This document shows positions 1 through 9,061 of a DNA stretch of 44,523 bases, in pieces (within the stretch, counting starts at the first letter, position 1; each line of letters starts with the position of its first letter). The stretch spans positions 1 through 44,523 of the forward strand of contig NZ_QLLY01000031.1 of assembly GCF_003259365.1 (NCBI RefSeq). The letters are read 5' to 3'. The DNA comes from Streptomyces sp. PsTaAH-137. Its GTDB lineage: Bacteria; Actinomycetota; Actinomycetes; Streptomycetales; Streptomycetaceae. The translations under genes were made by a program, and so were the position numbers. Below the pieces are notes generated by a model. It saw only the letters and a program-made list of their open reading frames with translations, searched no databases and was not told the origin of the DNA.

Positions 1-246
1 GCCTCCCCTTGAGGCTGCGCTCCGCGCGCCTCCCGATAGGGGGCAGCGGCGGCGCGCCTCTTTGATGAGATGGCGCACGAAGTGCGCATCTCAGGGGCGC
101 GGGGAACTGCGCGACCAGCCACGACGGTGGCGCGCGTGACGAACTGGTTTTTGGGGGCGCGGGGAACTGCGCGACCAGCCCCCACCGGCCGTCAGCCGAC
201 GTACAACCCAGGGGCGCGGGGAACTGCGCACCCGCCCCCGCCAGGG
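1..246. repeat. Composite intergenic repeat, copy A
   Basis: There is no gene here. The core GGGGCGCGGGGAACTGCGC occurs three times, starting near 94, 154 and 212, at roughly 60-bp spacing and all in the same direction. The core array is preceded by a hairpin at 67-92, with arms GAGATG-CGCAC and GTGCG-CATCTC, a GAA loop and one unpaired base in the left arm. A GAGGC/GCCTC bulged hairpin lies at about 10-34. The same arrangement recurs at 19600-20205 and 25245-25480. Cores of this kind are common between Streptomyces genes, but I know of no assigned function. Confidence 0.85.
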
Positions 247-1356
247 CTAAGCCCGGGGGTACCGGGACAGCCAGCCCTCCGAGGCGCCGGCGGGGCCGTG
301 GAGGGCGGCGCCCTGGGTCATCTCCATGGCGAAATCATCGGCGAGTTCAAGAATCGTGGGCCGCCCCTCAAGCTCCACCACCCACGCCGGAGGCAACGCG
401 GTCTCCCCGTGCAACGCCCCCAACAACCCCCCGCACAACGCCCCGACAGCCGCCGAAGGCCCACCATGGTGAACGGCGAGCCCGAGCCCGTGCCGGATGT
501 CCTCCCCGACCAGAGCGCAGTACACGGCCCCGGCCAGCGCCCCGACACCCCCACCGTCCCCGACGAGCTCGGCGACCCGGGACGCGTTCGGCATCCCCTG
601 CCGTACGGCACCCAGCGCATGCTTGAGCGCGTCCACGACCGGCGGATGCCCGGGCCGCGCGGCGAGCAGGGCGAGAGCGCGCTGCACGGCGGCGTCCAGC
701 GAGTCCCCGCGGGCAAGGGCGTGCACGATCACGGCGTAGGCGCCCGCCGACAGATACGCCTCGGGCGCCCCGTGCGTATGGACGGCGCATTCGACGGCCA
801 GCTGAAGAACGAGCTGCGGCTCCCAGCCGACGAGCAGCCCGAACCCGGCGGAGCGCGTCGCGGCCTCGGGCCCGTCGGCGTCGGGGTTCTTGGGCTTGTC
901 CAGGGTGCCCATGACGTCGTTGCCGAGCCCGAGCAGACAGGCGGAAGAGGCCCCGCGGCGGGCGTACAGCCACTCCTCGCGGGCCAGCCAGCCGTCCTCC
1001 TTGCGCCGCTCGTCGGGCCCCCAGTCGCGCTGGGTGGCGGCCCACCGCAGATAGGCGCGGTGCACATCGGTGGGCGGATGCCAGGCGCCGGTGTCGCGGC
1101 GCACCTGGGCGCGGATCAGCCCGTCGACGGTGAACAGCGCGAGCTGGGTGGCGGCCGAGACGGCGCCGGTGCGGCCGAAGGCGGGCAGCAGCTCGGCGCC
1201 GCGCGCGGGCGGAGCGTCGTCCGGGGCCTTCTCGTCGAGCGGAGCGCCCAGCGCGTCGCCGAGCGCGGAGCCGAGCAGCGCGCCGCGCACCCGGCTGCGG
1301 AAGTCCTGCTGTTCGGCGCGGCCCCAGACGGCCCCGGCGGCGGGTGGTGCGCCCAT
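247..1356 (-). CDS. ADP-ribosylglycohydrolase (DraG-like) family protein
   Basis: This 369-residue protein resembles the ADP-ribosyl-glycohydrolase family, which removes ADP-ribose from modified proteins or small molecules. The N-terminal signature GALLGSALGDALGAP near residue 24 and the alpha-helical, glycine-rich C-terminal half (GALCGGLLGALHG) fit that fold. The metal-binding acidic residues of characterised members are not all obvious by eye, so catalytic activity is unproven. The ATG at 1356 is chosen because GAAGGAGAG lies just before it; an open frame continues upstream to 1473 but lacks such a site. It is transcribed away from the secreted phosphatase gene at 1589, across a gap holding an inverted repeat. 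Its 3' end runs into repeat copy A. Confidence 0.8.
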   Translation of the reverse strand: MGAPPAAGAVWGRAEQQDFRSRVRGALLGSALGDALGAPLDEKAPDDAPPARGAELLPAFGRTGAVSAATQLALFTVDGLIRAQVRRDTGAWHPPTDVHRAYLRWAATQRDWGPDERRKEDGWLAREEWLYARRGASSACLLGLGNDVMGTLDKPKNPDADGPEAATRSAGFGLLVGWEPQLVLQLAVECAVHTHGAPEAYLSAGAYAVIVHALARGDSLDAAVQRALALLAARPGHPPVVDALKHALGAVRQGMPNASRVAELVGDGGGVGALAGAVYCALVGEDIRHGLGLAVHHGGPSAAVGALCGGLLGALHGETALPPAWVVELEGRPTILELADDFAMEMTQGAALHGPAGASEGWLSRYPRA

Positions 1357-1466
1357 GGCTCTCCTTCGCTGCCCTGCGGCCCTCGACTCGCAGCACTGTA
1401 ATCGACCAGGAACGTTCGCTTCAGTGATCCAAGCGACCTCAACTGGTGAGGGAGGAGAAGCTCTTG

Positions 1467-1492
1467 TGGTCACTTCGGCACGTATGTGACCA
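1467..1492. promoter_or_regulatory. Inverted repeat in divergent promoter region
   Basis: The arms TGGTCAC (1467-1473) and GTGACCA (1486-1492) form a perfect 7-bp inverted repeat with a 12-bp spacer. It lies between the divergent genes starting at 1356 and 1589. This is a plausible operator for a dimeric regulator, which is not identified. Confidence 0.35.
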
Positions 1493-1588
1493 GTTCGCGA
1501 AGGTACAGAGGAGTCCGCTTCCTGAGGTTCCCGCGCCGTTCACCGGCCTGTCGCACGCCGCTCTCCGACAGCCCGAAGCATCCGCCCC

Positions 1589-2671
1589 ATGACGCACATG
1601 AAGCAGCAGATGACGCGTGTCAGGGGCACGGTCACCGCTCTGTCGGCCGCCGCCTTCCTGGCCACTCTCGCAGCCCCGGCGGCCTCCGCACACGCCGGGC
1701 ACCACGCTCCGTCCGCCCGGATCCCCTTCACGCAGGCCGTCGTCACGGCGGCGGCGACCCCGGGCACGTACGAGATCACCTGGAAGGCCCCCGGCGTCCG
1801 GCGCGTCACCGTCAAGGCGAACGGCCGCACCGTGGCGAGCGGCGGCTCCACCGGCACGGTGAAGGTCACCGGCCTCCCGGCGAACGCCGACCGCCAGTGG
1901 TTCGACCTCACCCCCGACCACGGCCGCGGCCTGCACCTGGCCGACCGGCTCATCAAGCTCGACGGCACGGTGAACTTCCGCGACGCCGGCGGCTACCGCA
2001 CCGCCGACGGCCACTGGGTGAAGATGGGCGAGGTCTACCGCTCGGACGCGCTCGACAAGCTGACCACGGCCGACCTCGCCAAGCTGAAGCGCCTCGGCAT
2101 CGACACCGACTACGACCTGCGCATGGCCTCGGAGCGCGCCGCCGCGCCCGACCGCGTCCCGAGCGGCACCTCGTACGTCGTCGCGGACGTCCTGGCGGGC
2201 TCGCCCACCTACACCGCGATGCCGACGACGGAGGCCGAGGCCGTCGCGATGATGACCGACGGCGAGAAGTTCATGGTCAGCGGCGACTCCGCGAAGACCG
2301 CCTACCAGCAGGTCTTCTCGGGCATCACCGACGGCGACAGCGTGCTGTTCCACTGCACGGCGGGCAAGGACCGCACGGGCTGGGCGAACGCGGCTCTGCT
2401 CACCGCGCTCGGCGTCCCCCGCGAGACGGTCATGGCCGACTACCTCGCCTCGAACGACTACCGCGCGCAGGCCAACGCGGCGGCCCTCGCCTCGATGCCC
2501 CCGGAGCAGGCGAAGGTCTACAAGCCGCTCCTGGACGTCCGCGCCGAGTACCTGAACTCGGGCTTCGCCGAGGTCAAGGACACCTTCGGCTCCTTCGAGG
2601 CGTACGAGCGCCAGGGCCTCGGCATCAGCAAGAGCGAGCTGCGCGACCTGAAGCGCGACCTGCTGGTCTGA
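1589..2671 (+). CDS. Secreted tyrosine-protein phosphatase (PtpB-like)
   Basis: The protein has 360 residues. An N-terminal signal peptide (hydrophobic TALSAAAFLATLAAPAASA) predicts export. The catalytic P-loop HCTAGKDRTG, a C-x5-R motif, is near residue 252, and the upstream motif VNFRDAGGYRTADG is typical of the Y_phosphatase3 family, which includes Mycobacterium PtpB. Such enzymes dephosphorylate phosphotyrosine and sometimes phosphoserine or phosphoinositides; the substrate here is unknown. About 90 residues between the signal and the catalytic domain look like a beta-rich extra domain (GTYEITWKAPGVRRVTVKA). Two in-frame ATGs (1589 and 1598) lack a strong ribosome site, so the exact start is uncertain. 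A perfect hairpin follows the stop. Confidence 0.88.
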   Translation: MTHMKQQMTRVRGTVTALSAAAFLATLAAPAASAHAGHHAPSARIPFTQAVVTAAATPGTYEITWKAPGVRRVTVKANGRTVASGGSTGTVKVTGLPANADRQWFDLTPDHGRGLHLADRLIKLDGTVNFRDAGGYRTADGHWVKMGEVYRSDALDKLTTADLAKLKRLGIDTDYDLRMASERAAAPDRVPSGTSYVVADVLAGSPTYTAMPTTEAEAVAMMTDGEKFMVSGDSAKTAYQQVFSGITDGDSVLFHCTAGKDRTGWANAALLTALGVPRETVMADYLASNDYRAQANAAALASMPPEQAKVYKPLLDVRAEYLNSGFAEVKDTFGSFEAYERQGLGISKSELRDLKRDLLV

Positions 2672-2682
2672 GCCGTGCGCGG

Positions 2683-2712
2683 GGCGGGCGCACCGGCATC
2701 GGTGCGCCCGCC
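2683..2712. terminator. Terminator hairpin between convergent genes
   Basis: A perfect 13-bp stem (GGCGGGCGCACCG paired with 2700-2712) with a 4-nt loop sits between the phosphatase stop at 2671 and the LamG gene stop at 2723. It could serve both strands. There is no long T-run, which is usual in Streptomyces. Confidence 0.8.
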
Positions 2713-2722
2713 TGTCAGCCTC

Positions 2723-4867
2723 TCAGCAGACGCAGGGCTCGGTGCCGAAGCCGAGACCGATGATGTCGGACTGGCTCAGCGCGCCGGAGAAGGCGTGCAC
2801 CTCGTCGACCGAGCCGCGCAGGTACTCGCCCCACGCGCCGTCGGCATGCCCGCGCCCGACCTGCAGCCCGCCGTCGCTGTGCCAGCCACCGTGGAAAGTC
2901 GCCGTGCCCTCGTCGCTCGTGTAGCCGTCCAGGTAGAGCCTGATCTGGTCGGTCGCGTCGTCGTACACGACCGCCAGCCGCTGGCCCTGGCCCTCACCGC
3001 CGTCGGCGAGGGCCTCCCGTGCGACGACGGTCTCCGCCGCCCCGTCCTCATCGGCGCGTGTCATCACCAGCTGCCACTCGCGGTCCGCGGGGGCGTACCG
3101 CACCTTGAACGCGTCCGCGTGCTCGCCGCCCTGGGACAGCACCGTCATCGGGTGCTCGGGATCGGTGTCCGCGAGGCGGACCACCACGCCGACGGTGAAG
3201 CTGTCACCGGTGTCCACGACGGGCCGGTCCGTTGTGGCGTGACCGGTCGTGCCGTCCAGGGTGAGGTCGCCGTCGCCCACGAGCGGGTAGTCGGCCGGCG
3301 GAACGCAGTCCGGGTTCCACGCGCAGTCGTCCTCGACGCCACGGCGGATCGTCGCGCCGTCGGACAGTTTCAGCGGCGCGCCCCCGGACAGTTCCGGGCT
3401 CTCCCCGCCGTCCGCGCTCTCCAGGGACCAGTGCCCCTTCACCTCCGGCTTGCGGTAACCGAGTTCCGCGATCTCGCCGGGAGTGACCACGCGGTCGTGG
3501 ACCCGTACGTCACCGACCTCGCCCTGCCAGCGGTCGCGGTATCCCGCAGGGCCACGGGCCCGCCCGATCTGGAAGGCGCCCGCTGCCTCGGCGGGCGTCG
3601 CCTTCTGACGCGTACCGACCTCGTGGCCGTTCACGTACAGCGCGGCGAGTCCCGTCTCGCTGTCGTAGAGGCCGAGGACATGGGCCCACTCGCCGGTCTC
3701 GGGAGTGCCGCCGGAGACCTGCGCGCCGCCGATACGGAAGGACCACACCGGCGTGGAGCCGTCACCGGGCCGCAGTCCGAGGGTGAGACCCGCAGCCGCG
3801 CCGGCGTCCTGGCTCGCGACGGTCCGCACCCCGTCCGTGGCGGCGGGACGCACCCAGCCGCCCACCGCGAACGTCCGCCGCGTGTCGGCCACGGCCTTGT
3901 CCGGGGACAGGAAGCCGTGCCCCGTGCCGTCCAGGCTCGCGGTGGAGGTCAGGGCGGTGCCGCCCGGCGCCGTCGCGCCGAACGTCACACCGGCGCCCGC
4001 CCGCGCGCCGGGCCCGGTCTCCGCCGCGGCCGTCTGCGTGCCCGCCGGGTCGGCGAGCTCCCAGTGGGCGACGGGTCCGGTGCCCGCCACGACGAAGAAG
4101 GAGTAGTCCGCGCGGTTGCTGCTGCGGTCCGACCGGTCGATGGCCTCGACGCTCAGCGTCTCGGGGCCCCTCTCCAGCGGCAGGTACCGAATGTCGGCCG
4201 GCCCGCCGGGCTTCTCCGGTGACACACTCTTGTAGGTGCCGCCGGTGTACCAGTAGCGGTACTCGACGACGTCGTCCGAGGGCGAGTCCACGGTGAAGGT
4301 GCCGTACTCCCCGACGCGCGAGGTCCAGCTGTCCTCGGGGAAGTCCGTCGAGGTCACGACGGGCTTCGCCGGGCTCTCGTCGTCGTAGACGAACTCGCAG
4401 ACGGAGCCGCCCTCCTCCGAACTCCACGCGGAGACGGCCTTGCCGTCGTTCGCCCGCACCCGCCAGGACACGACGGTGTCCGGCGGTACGTCGTCGGGCA
4501 TCCGCCAGGACTGCGTGGAGCCCGACGGCGTCATGGTCGAGGTGTAGGTCCGGCGCTGCTCCGCGCCGTCCGCGTCCGTCCACCATGCCTCGAACTCGCC
4601 CTGTACGCGGTTGCCCTCGGCGGGCTGGTCGTCGCTCTCAGGGTCGTAGAGCACCGCCGTCAGCCGCGGCGCCTCCGAGACGTACGACCGCTCCGCCCCC
4701 GAAGCGCACCCCTTGCCGTCGGATCTCAGATCCTGCACGAGCGGCCGCAACGGCGGCAGGTTGTCGGCCGCCAGCGCTGCCGACGGCGTCGCGATCACCG
4801 TCAGTGTCGCCGAGCCGACGACGGCCGCCCGTCTGAGTCTGCTCCAAGTCCTTTTACTGCGTGGCAC
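2723..4867 (-). CDS. Secreted protein with two LamG (concanavalin A-like) domains
   Basis: The 714-residue product begins with GTG, preceded by GGGGAGGGG. A signal peptide ends at about residue 33 (PSAALA-ADN). Residues of about 40-265 look like Ig/Fn3-type beta domains. Two LamG-type jelly-roll domains follow, at about 270-460 (with WVRPAATDGVRTVASQ and ALYVNGHEVGTRQ) and about 480-705 (with LYLDGYTSDEGTA and GSVDEVHAFSGALS). Each ends in the DVRVHDRVV/DEVHAFSGALS pattern usual for these domains in Streptomyces. LamG domains usually bind carbohydrate; no glycoside hydrolase domain is present, so a binding or surface role is more likely than catalysis. The protein ends in Cys-Val-Cys. The adjacent phosphatase is also secreted, but the genes converge and no functional link is shown. 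Confidence 0.85.
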   Translation of the reverse strand: MPRSKRTWSRLRRAAVVGSATLTVIATPSAALAADNLPPLRPLVQDLRSDGKGCASGAERSYVSEAPRLTAVLYDPESDDQPAEGNRVQGEFEAWWTDADGAEQRRTYTSTMTPSGSTQSWRMPDDVPPDTVVSWRVRANDGKAVSAWSSEEGGSVCEFVYDDESPAKPVVTSTDFPEDSWTSRVGEYGTFTVDSPSDDVVEYRYWYTGGTYKSVSPEKPGGPADIRYLPLERGPETLSVEAIDRSDRSSNRADYSFFVVAGTGPVAHWELADPAGTQTAAAETGPGARAGAGVTFGATAPGGTALTSTASLDGTGHGFLSPDKAVADTRRTFAVGGWVRPAATDGVRTVASQDAGAAAGLTLGLRPGDGSTPVWSFRIGGAQVSGGTPETGEWAHVLGLYDSETGLAALYVNGHEVGTRQKATPAEAAGAFQIGRARGPAGYRDRWQGEVGDVRVHDRVVTPGEIAELGYRKPEVKGHWSLESADGGESPELSGGAPLKLSDGATIRRGVEDDCAWNPDCVPPADYPLVGDGDLTLDGTTGHATTDRPVVDTGDSFTVGVVVRLADTDPEHPMTVLSQGGEHADAFKVRYAPADREWQLVMTRADEDGAAETVVAREALADGGEGQGQRLAVVYDDATDQIRLYLDGYTSDEGTATFHGGWHSDGGLQVGRGHADGAWGEYLRGSVDEVHAFSGALSQSDIIGLGFGTEPCVC

Positions 4868-4952
4868 GTTGGCCCCTCCCCTGTCGTCCCGCTCCGATCA
4901 CGGGTCGCAGGAGGCTAACAGCGGGCACTGACACGAGTGGGCCATTGAATGG

Positions 4953-4970
4953 CCGGGACCCGGGTCCCGG
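4953..4970. terminator. Palindromic hairpin after fbiC
   Basis: CCGGGACCCGGGTCCCGG is an 18-bp perfect palindrome 9 bp beyond the fbiC stop, in the gap between fbiC and the LamG gene. It probably terminates the fbiC transcript. Confidence 0.55.
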
Positions 4971-4978
4971 CGAGGCCG

Positions 4979-7585
4979 TCAGTCCTCCAGGACGGGCAGC
5001 AACTCCGGCAGATGCCCGTCCGACGCCGCCGCCGCCCGGACCCGCTCCTCCGGGACGGCGCCGTACAGCGTCGTCCTCGGCCTGGCCGGGCGGCCCGCCG
5101 CGTCGGCCACCGCGGTCAGGTCCTTCACCGACTTGTAGGAGCCGTAGGAGGAGCCCGCCATGCGGGAGATGGTCTCCTCCATCAGGGTGCCGCCGAGGTC
5201 GTTGGCGCCGGAGCGGAGCATCTCGGCGGCGCCCTCGGTGCCCAGCTTCACCCAGCTGGTCTGGATGTTGGGGATGTGCGGGTGGAGCAGGACGCGGGCC
5301 ATCGCCGTGACGGCCCGGTTGTCGCGGGTGGTCGGGCCGGGGCGGGCGATGCCCGCCAGGTAGACCGGCGCGTTGGTGTGGATGAACGGCAGCGTCACGA
5401 ACTCCGTGAAGCCGCCGGTCTCCTGCTGGATGCCGGCCAGGGTGCGCAGGTGGCCGAGCCAGTGGCGGGGCTGGTCCACATGCCCGTACATCATGGTGGA
5501 GGACGAGCGGATGCCCAGCTCGTGGGCCGTCTTGATGACCTCGATCCAGGTCGCCGTGGGCAGTTTGCCCTTGGTGAGGATCCAGCGGACCTCGTCGTCG
5601 AGGATCTCGGCGGCCGTGCCGGGGATCGAGTCCAGGCCCGCTTCCCTGGCGGCGGTCAGCCACTCTCGGATGGACATCCCGGTGCGGGTCGCGCCGTTCA
5701 CGACCTCCATCGGGGAGAAGGCGTGGACGTGCATGCCGGGCACGCGCTCCTTCACGGCCTTCGCGATGTCGAAGTAGGCCGTGCCGGGCAGGTCCGGGTG
5801 GATGCCGCCCTGCATGCACACCTCGACCGCGCCGACGTCCCACGCCTGCTGGGCCCGGTCGGCGACCTGGTCCAGGGAGAGGGTGTAGGCGTCGGCGTCG
5901 GTGCGGCGCTGGGCGAAGGCGCAGAAGCGGCAGCCGGTGTAGCAGACGTTCGTGAAGTTGATGTTCCGCGTGACGATGTACGTGACGTCGTCGCCGTTGA
6001 CCGTCTTACGGATGTCGTCGGCGATTCCGCAGAGGGCGTCGAGGGCCGGGCCGTCCGCGTGCAGCAGGGCGAGGGCCTGGTCGTCGGTGAGCTTCGTCGG
6101 GTCGTCGGCGGCGACCGCCAGCGCCTCGCGCACGTCGCCGTCGATGCGGGACGGGACCATGCCGGGCGCCGCCTGCTCGCGCAGCGCCTCCCAGTCGCCG
6201 TAGACCTCGTCGAAGTCGTCGCGGCGGTCGGACGTGCGGCCCTCGGTGTCGATGGTGCGGTGCAGGTCGGTGCGGCCGGACGCGGCGACGTACCCCTCGT
6301 CGGGCTCCTGCCAGGGGCGGCCCACGACGGGCGCGTCCGCGATCGCGAGGCCCGTCTCCGGGTCGGCCAGCGCGCGGACGTGCGGGAGCAGGCGCGGGTC
6401 GAGCCACGGCTCGCCGCGCGTCACGAACTCCGGGTACACACACAGCCGTTCGCGCAGCTCGAAGCCGGCCTGCGCCGACTGCTCGGCCAGTTCCTCCAGC
6501 TTCGGCCACGGCTTCTCGGGGTTCACATGGTCGATGGTCACCGGGGAGACGCCGCCCCAGTCGTCGATGCCCGCGCCGATGAGGCGCGTGTACTCGCCGT
6601 CGACGAGGTTCGGCGGGGCCTGGAGGTTGCCCGACGGGCCCATGATGTGCCGGGCGACGGCGACCGTCGCGACGAGGTCGTCGAGTTCGGCGTCGGGCAT
6701 CCCGCGCATCGCCGTGTCCGGCTTGGCGCGGAAGTTCTGGATGATGAGTTCCTGGATCCCGTGGTACGAGCGGGCGGTGCGGCGCAGCGCGAACAGCGAC
6801 TCCGCGCGCTCCTCGTAGGTCTCGCCGATGCCGATGAGCAGCCCGCTGGTGAACGGGACGGACGAGCGGCCCGCGTCCTCCAGGACCCGCAGCCGCACCG
6901 CCGGTTCCTTGTCCGGGGAGCCGTGGTGCGGCATGCCCGGCTCGGACCACAGGCGCTCGGCGGTCGTCTCCAGCATCATGCCCATGGACGGCGCGACGGG
7001 CTTGAGGCGCTGGAAGTCGGTCCAGGACAGCACCCCGGGGTTGAGGTGCGGGAGCAGGCCCGTCTCCTCCAGGATGCGGATGGATATGGCCCGGACGTAC
7101 GCGATGGTGTCGTCGTAGCCGTGCGCGTCGAGCCACTCGCGCGCCTCGGGCCAGCGGTCCTCGGGCTTGTCGCCGAGGGTGATCAGGGCTTCCTTGCAGC
7201 CGAGTTCGGCACCCTTGCGCGCGACGTCCAGGACCTCGTCCGGCGACATGAACATCCCGTGCCCGGCGCGCCGCAGCTTGCCGGGGACGGTGACGAACGT
7301 GCAGTAGTGGCACTTGTCCCGGCACAGCCGGGTGAGCGGGATGAAGACGCTCTTGGAGTACGTGATGACGCCGGGCCGCCCGGCCGCCTCCAGTCCCGCG
7401 TCGCGCACCCGGGCGGCCGAGGCCGTGAGGTCGTCCAGGTCGGCGCCGCGCGCCTGGAGCAGCACGGCGGCCTCCGTGACGTCGAGCGCGACGCCGTCCC
7501 TGGCTCGTTTCAGGGCGCGGCGCATCGCGTTGGCCGTGGGTCGGTCCGTCTGAGGCGTCTGGGGTACGGCGTCCTGATCACTCAT
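4979..7585 (-). CDS. FbiC, bifunctional FO synthase (CofG+CofH)
   Basis: This 868-residue radical SAM enzyme makes 7,8-didemethyl-8-hydroxy-5-deazariboflavin (FO), the redox core of coenzyme F420, from tyrosine and a ribityl-aminouracil. Two separate [4Fe-4S] motifs show the fused form: CRDKCHYC at residues 88-95 in the CofG half and CYTGCRFC near residue 545 in the CofH half. The length fits actinobacterial FbiC. The ATG at 7585 (MSDQDAVPQTPQ) is used; the open frame runs further upstream into sequence that overlaps the next gene and does not look like FbiC. An F420-type oxidoreductase ends 56 bp upstream, so the two may share a transcript. I recall the S. coelicolor fbiC as lying close to afsR; here the two are about 14 kb apart. 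Confidence 0.96.
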   Translation of the reverse strand: MSDQDAVPQTPQTDRPTANAMRRALKRARDGVALDVTEAAVLLQARGADLDDLTASAARVRDAGLEAAGRPGVITYSKSVFIPLTRLCRDKCHYCTFVTVPGKLRRAGHGMFMSPDEVLDVARKGAELGCKEALITLGDKPEDRWPEAREWLDAHGYDDTIAYVRAISIRILEETGLLPHLNPGVLSWTDFQRLKPVAPSMGMMLETTAERLWSEPGMPHHGSPDKEPAVRLRVLEDAGRSSVPFTSGLLIGIGETYEERAESLFALRRTARSYHGIQELIIQNFRAKPDTAMRGMPDAELDDLVATVAVARHIMGPSGNLQAPPNLVDGEYTRLIGAGIDDWGGVSPVTIDHVNPEKPWPKLEELAEQSAQAGFELRERLCVYPEFVTRGEPWLDPRLLPHVRALADPETGLAIADAPVVGRPWQEPDEGYVAASGRTDLHRTIDTEGRTSDRRDDFDEVYGDWEALREQAAPGMVPSRIDGDVREALAVAADDPTKLTDDQALALLHADGPALDALCGIADDIRKTVNGDDVTYIVTRNINFTNVCYTGCRFCAFAQRRTDADAYTLSLDQVADRAQQAWDVGAVEVCMQGGIHPDLPGTAYFDIAKAVKERVPGMHVHAFSPMEVVNGATRTGMSIREWLTAAREAGLDSIPGTAAEILDDEVRWILTKGKLPTATWIEVIKTAHELGIRSSSTMMYGHVDQPRHWLGHLRTLAGIQQETGGFTEFVTLPFIHTNAPVYLAGIARPGPTTRDNRAVTAMARVLLHPHIPNIQTSWVKLGTEGAAEMLRSGANDLGGTLMEETISRMAGSSYGSYKSVKDLTAVADAAGRPARPRTTLYGAVPEERVRAAAASDGHLPELLPVLED

Positions 7586-7641
7586 GAATTGAGCATACGA
7601 GCGGTGGCCCGCGGCCCACGAGAGCGCACCCCGGGTGACGC

Positions 7642-8478
7642 TCACAGGTACGGGGCGTACTCGTCCAGCGTCTTCAGCACGGTCCCGGTGTCCCCCGGCG
7701 GGAGTTGCAGGACGACCTCCTCGAAGCCCTGCTCGGCGTAGTGCGCCAGCTTGCCCGGGGTCGGCAGCACCGCGTACGGCACGATCGTCAGCGCCTCGGG
7801 GTCGCGGCCCGCCTCCGCCCACCGCTCCTTCAGCTCGGGCACGGTCCGGCTCAGCCCGGCGCCGCCGATCGGCATCCAGCCGTCGGCGTACGCGCAGATG
7901 TGCGCGAAGAGCTTCGGCCCGGCGGCGCCGCCGACGAGGATGCGGGGCGCGCCGCCGCGCACCGGCTTGGGGAAGGCGTGGCTGGCGCGCACCCCCGGGC
8001 CGAACTCCCCCGCGTACGCCGTGGGTTCGGCCGCCCACAGCGCCCGCATCACGCCCATCCGCTCCAGGACGAGGTCCCGGCGCGTGCGCCAGTCGGCGAC
8101 GCCGTGGTCGGCGGCCTCCTCGCGGTTCCAGCCGAAGCCGACGCCGAGCGTGAAGCGGCCGCCGGAGAGGTGGTCGAGGGTGGCGATCTGCTTGGCCAGG
8201 GCGATCGGGTCGTGCTCCATGGGGAGGGTGACGCCGGTGCCGAGGAACAGGTCATCGGTGACGGCGGCGGCCTGGGCGAGGGCCACGAGCGGGTCGAGGG
8301 TGCGGGTGTACTCGCGAGGCAGGTCACCGCCGTTGGGGTACGGGCTGGTGCGCTCCACGGGGATGTGGGTGTGCTCGGGGAGGTAGAGGCCGCCGAAGCC
8401 GCGCTGCTGGAGTTCGCGGGCGAGGCGCACGGGAGTGATGGTCTCGTCGGTCAGGAAGATCGTGGTCGAGATCCGCAT
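7642..8478 (-). CDS. LLM-class (luciferase-like) oxidoreductase, probably F420-dependent
   Basis: The 278-residue protein is a TIM-barrel flavin/F420 oxidoreductase of the bacterial luciferase family. It starts MRISTTIFLTDETITPVRLA and carries the family signatures LPEHTHIP, ATLDHLSGGRFTLGVGFGWN and GADGWMPI-like (YADGWMPIGG). These match the actinobacterial subgroup that uses reduced F420 rather than FMN, but cofactor choice cannot be settled by reading. It lies directly upstream of fbiC on the same strand, which supports F420 use. The substrate is unknown. The start is an ATG at 8478. The 164-bp gap upstream separates it from a divergent small secreted protein. Confidence 0.88.
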   Translation of the reverse strand: MRISTTIFLTDETITPVRLARELQQRGFGGLYLPEHTHIPVERTSPYPNGGDLPREYTRTLDPLVALAQAAAVTDDLFLGTGVTLPMEHDPIALAKQIATLDHLSGGRFTLGVGFGWNREEAADHGVADWRTRRDLVLERMGVMRALWAAEPTAYAGEFGPGVRASHAFPKPVRGGAPRILVGGAAGPKLFAHICAYADGWMPIGGAGLSRTVPELKERWAEAGRDPEALTIVPYAVLPTPGKLAHYAEQGFEEVVLQLPPGDTGTVLKTLDEYAPYL

Positions 8479-8642
8479 GCGGCTTTCCTACCGGCGGGGG
8501 TTCCAGGAGTCCATGGGCACGGCTACGCTCCCCTGATCGCATTCGCCGAACGCTCTTTACCGGCCTTTTGCGAAAGGCGGGTACGCGGCCTCTTCCGGGT
8601 TCCTTCCACGTTTTTCCGGACCATTCTTCACGGGGGTTTTCG

Positions 8643-8963
8643 ATGTCCGTACGTTCACGTCCCGCGGCGGTGCTGGTGCTGCTGGGAGCGCTGCTGTTCG
8701 GGTCGGTGCCGGTGACGGCGGCCGCGCACACCGGCTCCACGACGGTGTCGGCGGCCGCCTCGGCGACGGGCCACACGTCGTCGGCCGCGGCTCCGCAGAA
8801 GGTCACCGTGGCCAAGTCGGTGACGCGGATCGGCAAATCCAAGCGGCGGCACAAATCCCGTCACGGCGGTTCGTTCGGCAAGGTCGCCCTGATCCTGATC
8901 ATTCTGCTCGTGCTCGTGGTGCTGGTGGTCCTCGGCCTGGTCCGTAAACGCTCCCGGTCGTAA
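8643..8963 (+). CDS. Small secreted or membrane-tethered protein, unknown function
   Basis: The product has 106 residues and I do not recognise the family. It has a signal-like N-terminus (AAVLVLLGALLFGSVPVTAAAH), a Ser/Thr/Ala-rich stretch, a strongly basic segment (KSKRRHKSRHGG, about residues 63-74), then a long aliphatic transmembrane helix at about 79-99 and a basic tail RKRSRS. There is no LPxTG motif, but a hydrophobic helix followed by a basic tail is also the end of a sortase-like anchor without the signal. If the signal peptide is cleaved, the mature protein would face outward and be held by its C-terminal helix. The ATG at 8643 follows ACGGGGGT; an in-frame ATG at 8568 would give a poorer signal. 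Confidence 0.7.
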   Translation: MSVRSRPAAVLVLLGALLFGSVPVTAAAHTGSTTVSAAASATGHTSSAAAPQKVTVAKSVTRIGKSKRRHKSRHGGSFGKVALILIILLVLVVLVVLGLVRKRSRS

Positions 8964-9061
8964 TCCGCCGCTCCCCTTCCATTGGCGGGCGGTTAACGGC
9001 TCAATACCAGAGTTGCCCGGGCCACACCCGGGCCACATCCGACACTCTGGGGAGCCGCGAC

